Positions 1 through 4,770 of a stretch of DNA of 8,865 nucleotides are shown here, one piece after another. The stretch spans positions 1 to 8,865 of the forward strand of contig JAKSDM010001218.1 in NCBI GenBank assembly GCA_022360135.1. The letters run 5' to 3'. Made by a program: the position numbers and the translations under genes. The DNA is from Pseudanabaenales cyanobacterium (lineage in GTDB: Bacteria; Cyanobacteriota; Cyanobacteriia; Phormidesmidales; Phormidesmidaceae). Under the pieces are notes generated by a model. It was not told the origin of the DNA, made no database searches, and saw nothing but the letters and a program-made list of their open reading frames with translations. Position 1 is the first letter of the stretch, and each line of letters begins with the position of its first letter.

Positions 1-1
1 A

Positions 2-163
2 AAGAGAGGATTCGCGTTTGTAGAAATGGAGGACGAATCCAAAGAAGATCTGGCGATTTCTGAACTTGATGGGGCGGAATGGTTAGGCCGGGAGCTACGG
101 GTCAACAAAGCCAAGCCCAGGGAAAACAACCGCAGTAAATTCGTCAGAAATCCCCTTCCTTAG
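2..163 (+). CDS. RRM RNA-binding protein, C-terminal part (5' end outside window)
   Basis: The open frame runs in from the left edge and ends at TAG 161-163, leaving 53 visible residues. It opens with KRGFAFVEM, the RNP1 motif on the third strand of an RNA recognition motif. The following stretch (AISELDGAEWLGRELRVNKAKPREN) has the usual RRM helix 2 and strand 4 pattern. Cyanobacteria have families of small single-RRM proteins (Rbp) that bind RNA in the cytoplasm; several are cold-regulated or involved in mRNA handling. The tail after the RRM is only about ten residues (NRSKFVRNPLP) with no glycine-rich extension, so this resembles the short-tailed type. RNP2 and the start lie outside the window. 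Family assignment is firm; the specific paralogue cannot be named. Confidence 0.88.
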   Translation, partial: KRGFAFVEMEDESKEDLAISELDGAEWLGRELRVNKAKPRENNRSKFVRNPLP

Positions 164-182
164 GCTTTCTTAAGCAATCAGT

Positions 183-250
183 CCCTTGGGTTGAGAATTC
201 CCTCAGAGAGAGAGTTCTGTAATTTTAACGCCCAAGGGTAAGCGCCTTGG
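183..250. repeat. Overlapping inverted repeats, mutually exclusive hairpins
   Basis: CCCTTGGG at 183-190 is perfectly complementary to CCCAAGGG at 231-238. The second arm also contains CCAAGG (232-237), which pairs with CCTTGG at 245-250 across a 7-nt loop. The two pairings share the middle arm and cannot form together. The element lies between the converging 3' ends of the RRM and sulfotransferase genes, so it may be a terminator or RNA 3'-end structure. Neither stem is followed by a clear T-run. Confidence 0.45.
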
Positions 251-289
251 TTCGAATCGTCCCTTTAGCTGGGGCTCCTTTTCTTATTA

Positions 290-1180
290 CTAGTTTAGCC
301 ATACAGACAGATCTCGCTGCAATAAATCCTGCAGCTTGAGGATATCCCCATGATAATAATCGAGTAAGAGCTGACGATCGCTTGAGGAGAGAGGGGCGCT
401 TTCTTTATCTTGTAAGTTTATTTCTATAATGCCCGAGCGTAGTTTCCGCCGCACGGCTTCTGGGAAGAATAATCGCAATGCGCTGGCGGCGAAAGAACGA
501 ACTGGATTTTTGGTTTTTATCAAAGTATTGAGCGTTTTATTTTTGGGGATTTTAGCCACCTGGGCTTTTGTCGCAGTATTGGGCGAAAAGGTGTCATCCA
601 CCCCAATAAAGCAATACATATCCTGCATCAATTTGACTGCATTCTCACAAAGTTCATGATAAAGATAGACTTTGACTGTATCTGGGCCAAATTCATCAAA
701 ATAGTGCTTGAGTTGATTGTGATAACGTCCTTTAAGCAAGGTGAAGGAACTCTCGGGACTGGACTTAACCTGCTCAGCCAGGCTGCGGGGTTTACCAATG
801 GCGTCCCGCATGTGCATTAAATAATCGGAATAGGCGCGCTCAACTGGATTACGCAGAATAGCGATCAATTTAACCTGAGGCAGGTACTTTTTAATCCGAG
901 GCGCTGATTCCTGATGGTGAAATAGATAGTTTGGCGAAGCTTCACCAATGGCAATTTCATGGGTAACGCCATTAAACAGCTGAGTATATTTTTCAAATGT
1001 ATCAATTCTACCCCTGGGTCTTTCTCCTTTTTGAGAACGAACATCCTGCCAATCCCGTTCAAAAAAATTGGTCTCTTTCACAGAACTCATATACACCTGG
1101 GGATGCTGCTTAAGGTAGTTGTAAATTGAAGTTGTCCCTGCCTTCTGAACCCCAATGATGATGAAATTTGGTAGCTTCAT
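290..1180 (-). CDS. Sulfotransferase family protein (PAPS-dependent)
   Basis: This 296-residue protein transfers a sulfonyl group from PAPS to an acceptor hydroxyl or amine; the acceptor is unknown. Residues 5-18 (NFIIIGVQKAGTTS) form the 5'-phosphosulfate loop, with Lys13 as the expected PAPS-contacting lysine. Residues 105-121 (LIAILRNPVERAYSDYL) form the 3'-phosphate-binding segment, with Arg110 and Ser118. GEASPNYL (79-86) and GRYHNQLKHYFDEFG (151-165) match the layout of the heparan-sulfate sulfotransferase-like branch. No signal peptide or membrane segment is seen, so it is probably cytoplasmic. Length is normal for a bacterial stand-alone enzyme. The ATG at 1180 sits directly before the conserved first strand, which supports it, although the Shine-Dalgarno is poor. 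No glycan or polysaccharide genes flank it, so its substrate could be an exopolysaccharide, lipid or small metabolite. Confidence 0.9.
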   Translation of the reverse strand: MKLPNFIIIGVQKAGTTSIYNYLKQHPQVYMSSVKETNFFERDWQDVRSQKGERPRGRIDTFEKYTQLFNGVTHEIAIGEASPNYLFHHQESAPRIKKYLPQVKLIAILRNPVERAYSDYLMHMRDAIGKPRSLAEQVKSSPESSFTLLKGRYHNQLKHYFDEFGPDTVKVYLYHELCENAVKLMQDMYCFIGVDDTFSPNTATKAQVAKIPKNKTLNTLIKTKNPVRSFAASALRLFFPEAVRRKLRSGIIEINLQDKESAPLSSSDRQLLLDYYHGDILKLQDLLQRDLSVWLN

Positions 1181-1361
1181 ATTATTGTCTTGGGATTAAT
1201 TTTAATGTTTGGAATAGTTCAGGATTCAAATCAATAAGTCTATCAGTAAATGCCGCAATCCTAATATCAGAAAAAACAGGTCCCCCTGAAGTGAATACCC
1301 TTTAGCCAGACGAAATGATGACGAACGAGGTAGAGTTGAGGCAGGCTACAAAACAATCCTC
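1181..1361. promoter_or_regulatory. Divergent intergenic region between sulfotransferase and GTPase genes
   Basis: The 181-bp gap separates two genes transcribed away from each other, so it should hold both promoters. It is AT-rich on the sulfotransferase side. A TAATAT hexamer at 1262-1267 could be a -10 for the rightward gene, but no convincing -35 stands 16-18 bp upstream. No strong Shine-Dalgarno precedes either start. Promoter positions are therefore not assigned. Confidence 0.35.
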
Positions 1362-2900
1362 ATGCGTTGGTTACGCTTCCTACCCTTATTCATCGGCGTC
1401 ATTTTCATCCTGGGAATGATGCTCTGGCTAGTGGATGCTTTGTCCAGGCTTTACTATGTGGTTGCGCTAGGGTCTCCTTTTTTAGCTAACCTTCTGCTAC
1501 TGGTCTTAATTAGCCTATTAGTCGCCTCAATTGGGGTATTAGTTTACTATAGCCGCTTATTTCTACGGCCTCGTAAACAGCGGCGCAGTCGCCTTCTCAA
1601 ACTTAAAGCGCCTAAGGATAAAACCGAGGCTGCAGAGGCGACTTTGCAAGCAGTGCGCCGTCAGTTGGATACAATCCAGGACACCATTGCCCGTCAGGCC
1701 CTACTTAATCGTTCCCGTCAGCTTGAAGAAAATTTGGCTCGCAAGCAATTTCGGGTGGTGGTGTTTGGCGCGGGTTCCGCTGGTAAAACCTCTCTGGTCA
1801 ATGCCTTGATGGGGCGAATAGTCGGCCAGGTAGGGGCTCCAATGGGCACAACGACAGGGGGAGAAACTTACAGCTTGCAACTTCAGGGGCTGAATCGGGA
1901 AATTTGGCTGACGGATACCCCTGGCATTCTTGAAGCCGGTATCATCGGCACTGAACGAGAACAACAGGCTCGTCATCTGGCGACCGAGGCGGATTTACTG
2001 TTGTTTGTACTGGATACTGATCTGCGTCAATCGGAGTTCGCCCCTCTAAAAGCCTTGGTTGAGATTGGCAAGCGATCGCTGGTGATCCTGAATAAAACTG
2101 ACCGCTACGCCGAAACCGACCAAGCCCAACTGTTGGCCCGGCTGCGGGAACGGTTACAGGGCGCAGTTGCGCCCCAAGACGTGGTTGCGGTTGCAGCCAA
2201 TCCAGCTGCTGTCAGACTAGAGAGCGGCGATATTTTCCAACCTGAGCCAGACATTTTTGCCCTGATCCAGCGAATGGCGGAGGTGCTGCGGGCAGAAGGC
2301 GCCGATTTGATCGCTGACAATATCCTGCTGCAATCTCAGCGCTTGGGTGAGGAAGCCCGTCAGTTAATTGATGCTCAGCGCCGTCGTCAGGCGGACAAAA
2401 TTGTCGAACGCTTTCAGTGGATTGGCGCCGGGGTGATTGCGGTTACCCCGTTACCTGGGGTAGATTTACTGGCGACCGCCGCCGTCAATGCTCAGATGGT
2501 GGTGGAACTTGGTCAAGCTTATAGTTGCGATATTACCCTGGCTGAAGGGCGAGAACTGGCCCTATCCTTGGCTAAAACCTTGACCAGTTTAGGGCTTGTC
2601 AAGGGAGCCATGCAACTCCTCTCCATTGGCCTGCAGACGAATGTCGCCACGGTTCTAGCTGGACGAGCCGTCCAGGCGGTCAGCGCCGCCTACCTGACCC
2701 GCATTGCCGGTAAGAGCTTCATTGAATATTTCCGCCAAAATCAGGATTGGGGAGATGGCGGCATGACCGAGGTTGTCCAGCGTCAGTTTGAATTAAATCG
2801 CCGGGATGAGTTTATCAAAGTCTTTGTGCAAGAAGCGATCGCAAAAGTTGTGACTCCCCTGGTGTCCGAGTCGGAAAGGGAAGAAGAGATGAGAGGATAA
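1362..2900 (+). CDS. Membrane-anchored Era/Dynamin-like GTPase with DUF697-type C-terminal domain
   Basis: This 512-residue protein begins with two hydrophobic segments (about 7-27 and 41-63), followed by a basic stretch (PRKQRRSR) and a predicted helical linker (about 85-128). A P-loop GTPase domain follows: G1 GAGSAGKTS (136-144), probable G2 in the TTT near 163-165, G3 DTPG (185-188), G4 NKTD (244-247). Residues 345-475 are hydrophobic, with GVIAVTPLPGVDLLATAAVNA, the hallmark of DUF697 proteins (YcjF-like), which accompany GTPases in cyanobacteria. It probably sits on the inner or thylakoid membrane with the GTPase in the cytoplasm; its role is unknown. The ATG at 1362 has a weak ribosome site but puts the first membrane helix right at the N-terminus. 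The last codons (SESEREEEMRG) lie in a purine-rich tract that continues past the stop as tandem repeats. Confidence 0.85.
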   Translation: MRWLRFLPLFIGVIFILGMMLWLVDALSRLYYVVALGSPFLANLLLLVLISLLVASIGVLVYYSRLFLRPRKQRRSRLLKLKAPKDKTEAAEATLQAVRRQLDTIQDTIARQALLNRSRQLEENLARKQFRVVVFGAGSAGKTSLVNALMGRIVGQVGAPMGTTTGGETYSLQLQGLNREIWLTDTPGILEAGIIGTEREQQARHLATEADLLLFVLDTDLRQSEFAPLKALVEIGKRSLVILNKTDRYAETDQAQLLARLRERLQGAVAPQDVVAVAANPAAVRLESGDIFQPEPDIFALIQRMAEVLRAEGADLIADNILLQSQRLGEEARQLIDAQRRRQADKIVERFQWIGAGVIAVTPLPGVDLLATAAVNAQMVVELGQAYSCDITLAEGRELALSLAKTLTSLGLVKGAMQLLSIGLQTNVATVLAGRAVQAVSAAYLTRIAGKSFIEYFRQNQDWGDGGMTEVVQRQFELNRRDEFIKVFVQEAIAKVVTPLVSESEREEEMRG

Positions 2901-2961
2901 GGGGATGGGGAAATAAGGAAGATGGGGAAATAAGGAAGATGGGGGAGATGGAGGAGATGGA
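2901..2961. repeat. Purine-rich tandem repeat directly after the GTPase stop codon
   Basis: Two perfect 17-nt units, GATGGGGAAATAAGGAA, occupy 2904-2920 and 2921-2937. They are followed by degenerate GATGGGGGAGATGGAGGAGATGG to about 2960. The tract starts at the base after the stop codon and is almost pure purine on the + strand. The GATGGGG core is shared with the two 9-bp arrays further right, so all three belong to one local repeat family. Confidence 0.8.
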
Positions 2962-2969
2962 GTTATGTA

Positions 2970-3008
2970 ACATCTGATGTATGGAGACATTGCATGCAAC
3001 GTCTCTAT
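2970..3008. repeat. 28-nt dispersed palindrome (GAGACATTGCATGCAACGTCTC type) with adjacent small palindrome
   Basis: Positions 2981-3008 form an inverted repeat around a central TGCATGCA. Thirteen of 14 pairs fit, with one A/C mismatch (2989/3000) and one G-T pair (2983/3006). A second short palindrome, ACATCTGATGT, abuts it at 2970-2980. From memory, near-identical GTAGAGACGTTGCATGCAACGTCTCTAC elements are abundant in cyanobacterial intergenic regions. It lies between converging genes, so it may act as a transcript-end hairpin for both, but there is no T-run. Confidence 0.7.
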
Positions 3009-3023
3009 GAGCCATTTACCCAT

Positions 3024-3197
3024 CTACCCTTCACTAAAAACTACAGCAACAGGAAAACTAACAGGATTTGCTTGACCTATAGGGGCAGGAACCATCTCGC
3101 CTCGGAAATCTAAAATCTGTACGATTAATAGATAAGCGATCGCCAACATGAGTGAGAGAACGCCAGTTATAATTGCAACAATTTTCGAGCGGTCCAT
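3024..3197 (-). CDS. Small single-pass membrane protein, conserved-looking cyanobacterial hypothetical
   Basis: This 57-residue reading frame starts at ATG 3197 and stops at TAG 3026-3024. The N-terminus MDRSK is followed by a hydrophobic helix (about 6-29, IVAIITGVLSLMLAIAYLLI), then QILDFRGEMVPAPIGQANPV and a mildly hydrophobic tail. The layout suggests a short cytoplasmic end, one membrane span and about 28 outside residues. The FRGEMVPAP stretch looks like a family motif, and I recall similar small cyanobacterial proteins, but no function is known to me. A HIP1 site (3136-3143) lies inside it. It is divergent from the ABC ATPase gene, with 70 bp between the start codons, and convergent with the GTPase gene. 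No clear Shine-Dalgarno is present. It is short enough to be missed by automatic gene calling. Confidence 0.7.
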   Translation of the reverse strand: MDRSKIVAIITGVLSLMLAIAYLLIVQILDFRGEMVPAPIGQANPVSFPVAVVFSEG

Positions 3198-3267
3198 AGC
3201 GCTTTAAGAATGTTTGGGTAATTTTGTGATCAGATTATCTCTAGCCTGACACATAACTTCACAGTTT
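3198..3267. promoter_or_regulatory. Divergent promoter region, small membrane protein / ABC ATPase
   Basis: Only 70 bp separate the two divergent start codons, so both promoters must overlap here or extend into the coding sequences. The region is AT-rich (TTTGGGTAATTTTGTGATCAG) and includes a TGATCA palindrome at 3227-3232. No -10/-35 pair stands out, and neither gene has a clear Shine-Dalgarno. Confidence 0.35.
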
Positions 3268-4263
3268 ATGAATGTAGCTTCTTCCCTGCCAGTTGATCAG
3301 GTAGACGCGATAGAGCGTCCTATTGTTGTCCAGACCTATGGTCTGTGGAAGATCTATCGGACTGGATTTTGGCTGAATCAAAAAATTGTTTCCCTGAAAG
3401 ACTGCTCCTTAAGGGTTTACCAGGGAGAAACATTTGGTCTGCTGGGTCCTAATGGGGCCGGTAAGACAACCTTGCTGAAGATCTTATTAGGCATCACTCA
3501 TCCCACCAGCGGACGAGCCGTGTTGCTCAATCAGCCAATCGGCGATCACGATGTTAAACAACGGATTGGCTACTTACCTGAGAACCCCTATTTTTATGAT
3601 TACCTGACGGGGTGGGAATTTCTCAGGTACACCGCCGGATTATTTGGTATTTCTGGTGCGGTGCAGCGCCAACACATTGCAGAGTTGTTAGAGCGGGTGG
3701 GATTGTCCCATGCTGCTGCTCGCAAGAAACAGCTCCGTCAATATTCCAAGGGAATGCTGCAACGCATTGGGATGGCGCAAGCCTTGATTAACAATCCCGA
3801 GGTTGTGTTCCTAGACGAACCGATGTCGGGGTTGGATCCGATGGGTCGGTTTCAGGTGCGGGAGATTATTCTCTCCCTCAAAGCTGAAGGAAAAACTATT
3901 TTCTTCAACAGCCATGTCCTGTCGGATGTGGAGATGATTTGCGATCGCATCGCTATCCTCGATCAGGGAGAACTGATCTGCATTGGCGCTATGACGGAAT
4001 TATTAGGCGCCCCTGACCATTACTTTGTAAAAGGTCGAGGCGGCAGCCTGGATGTGTTGAAAAAATGGATGATTAATCTGGAGTTCCAAGGTGGGTTTTG
4101 GCAGGGGCGGCTTCAAGGGGATCCCTTCGACTTCCTCTCCAGTGTGCGCCTTATGGGGGGTAAAATTGTAAATCTGCGACTCTCCCGTCCCAGCCTGGAA
4201 GAGTTCTTTATGGAACAGATTAATCGGCGCCGGGCTAGCGAGATGTCTTCGAAGAAATCTTGA
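3268..4263 (+). CDS. ABC transporter ATP-binding protein (ABC-2 / drug-export type)
   Basis: This 331-residue cytoplasmic ATPase would power a membrane partner not encoded in this window. Visible motifs in order: Walker A GPNGAGKTT (60-68); Q-loop region GYLPENP (101-107), with Glu in place of the usual Gln as is common in ABC-2 subfamilies; signature YSKGMLQR (159-166), a variant of LSGGQ; Walker B VVFLDEP (179-185) with catalytic Glu184; D-loop SGLD (187-190); switch His216 in NSHVLSD. The N-terminus has about 22 extra residues before the first strand. The last 90 residues form the C-terminal extension typical of CcmA/YhaQ-like exporters, ending SLEEFFMEQINRR. Substrate is unknown. No permease gene follows; the next same-strand gene is 508 bp away and unrelated. 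It could equally serve gliding, polysaccharide or lipid export. Confidence 0.93.
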   Translation: MNVASSLPVDQVDAIERPIVVQTYGLWKIYRTGFWLNQKIVSLKDCSLRVYQGETFGLLGPNGAGKTTLLKILLGITHPTSGRAVLLNQPIGDHDVKQRIGYLPENPYFYDYLTGWEFLRYTAGLFGISGAVQRQHIAELLERVGLSHAAARKKQLRQYSKGMLQRIGMAQALINNPEVVFLDEPMSGLDPMGRFQVREIILSLKAEGKTIFFNSHVLSDVEMICDRIAILDQGELICIGAMTELLGAPDHYFVKGRGGSLDVLKKWMINLEFQGGFWQGRLQGDPFDFLSSVRLMGGKIVNLRLSRPSLEEFFMEQINRRRASEMSSKKS

Positions 4264-4272
4264 GAGTCTATA

Positions 4273-4325
4273 GGGATGGGGGATGGGGGGGATGGGGAGG
4301 ATGGGGAGGATGGGGAGGATGGGAG
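4273..4325. repeat. G-rich 9-bp tandem array (GATGGGGAG)
   Basis: Three perfect units of GATGGGGAG occupy 4291-4317, preceded by the degenerate run GGGATGGGGGATGGGGG and followed by a partial unit. The + strand carries at least seven runs of three or more G separated by 2-5 nt, so G-quadruplex formation is possible in DNA or in the ABC gene's 3' untranslated RNA. It begins ten bases after the ABC stop codon. Confidence 0.85.
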
Positions 4326-4459
4326 AAATAAGTCTGATCAACCCAGGTGCGAAAATTTCATCATGCAGACCCAAATCGCTAAGGCTTAATGAAGTTCCTT
4401 AAAGTCTTCGCCAAACTTTAATTTTCAACTTGTTGTACTGAACAGAACACCTGAGTCAA

Positions 4460-4553
4460 CTCTTTTTTTACCTCCCCATCTTCGAATGGCACTGAAATAA
4501 GCCATGTGGGCAATGCCCACCCTACGGAATATCTCTTTTTTTACCTCCCCATC
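4460..4553. repeat. 21-nt direct repeats framing a 52-nt hairpin-bearing segment
   Basis: A 21-nt sequence (CTC, seven T, ACCTCCCCATC) occurs identically at 4460-4480 and 4533-4553. Between the copies is a 52-nt segment with the perfect hairpin GTGGGC-AAT-GCCCAC (4506-4520) followed by CCTACGG. The GTGGGCAATGCCCACCCTAC sequence is, from memory, a frequent dispersed motif in cyanobacteria. The right-hand copy runs into the C-rich array. The arrangement could be an insertion flanked by a target-like duplication, or a segmental duplication of the array edge. Confidence 0.75.
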
Positions 4554-4646
4554 CCCCCATCTCCCCCATCCCCCCCATCTTCCCCATCTTCCCCATCTTC
4601 CCCATCTTCCCCATCTCCCCCATCTCCCCCCTCCCCCCATCTCCCC
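4544..4646. repeat. C-rich 9-bp tandem array (CATCTTCCC), inverted relative to the G-rich array
   Basis: Four perfect units of CATCTTCCC lie at 4576-4611, flanked on both sides by CATCTCCCC/CATCCCCCC variants. Read on the other strand the unit is GATGGGGAA, differing by one base from the GATGGGGAG of the upstream array. The two arrays therefore form a large inverted repeat with about 220 bp between them. Confidence 0.85.
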
Positions 4647-4759
4647 GACACGACATGTCTCGCCTCTACATCTGCTCCTCCCTCCTTCCCCCTCTCCCTC
4701 CTTCCCTCCCCTGCCTTATGTCCTCCTGTGGACTTAGTCCTTCTTGCAATATTATGAAT

Positions 4760-4765
4760 AGGAGG
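4760..4765 (+). promoter_or_regulatory. Strong Shine-Dalgarno AGGAGG of the ATP-grasp gene
   Basis: AGGAGG is a full match to the anti-Shine-Dalgarno and stands out in a window where most starts lack one. Its 3' end is 5 nt from TTG 4771, 11 nt from ATG 4777 and 14 nt from GTG 4780, so it supports a start here without settling which codon is used. Confidence 0.75.
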
Positions 4766-4770
4766 GTGGG

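Larger units (their letters stand above)
4264..4770. other. Gene-free, repeat-rich interval between ABC ATPase and ATP-grasp genes
   Basis: This 507-bp stretch holds no credible gene. From left to right it contains a G-rich 9-bp array (4273-4325), about 130 bp of unremarkable AT-rich sequence, a 21-nt direct repeat pair framing a 52-nt segment with a hairpin, a C-rich inverted 9-bp array (4544-4646), a continuing polypyrimidine run to about 4729, and the ribosome binding site of the next gene. Proline/serine-rich reading frames across the C-rich part come from the repeats and are not supported as genes. Confidence 0.75.

Noticed and set aside
216..275. A tRNA-like stretch: CTGTAA followed 33 nt later by GGTTCGAATC.
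   Set aside because: The bases around TTCGAAT do not form a T-stem (CTTGG against CGTCC), no matching acceptor arm exists and the anticodon stem does not pair. A decayed tRNA relic cannot be excluded but is not supported.
429..659. A 76-residue + frame with a hydrophobic segment inside the sulfotransferase gene.
   Set aside because: It is antisense to a gene with clear PAPS-binding motifs and has no ribosome site or recognisable family.
4003..4374. A 123-residue - strand frame with an ILPILPIPPIP stretch.
   Set aside because: It lies antisense to the well-supported end of the ABC ATPase gene, and its repetitive part is the G-rich array read backwards.
4425..4640. A - strand frame of repeated GRWGRW residues.
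   Set aside because: It is the opposite strand of the same tandem array; low-complexity sequence of this kind arises from the repeat itself.
4273..4646. Possible CRISPR array because of regularly repeated units.
   Set aside because: Units are 9 bp, tandem and without unique spacers; no cas genes are nearby.
4504..4757. Two overlapping + frames rich in proline, serine, histidine and leucine.
   Set aside because: They are translations of the C-rich 9-bp array in two frames, have no ribosome site and overlap the leader of the ATP-grasp gene.
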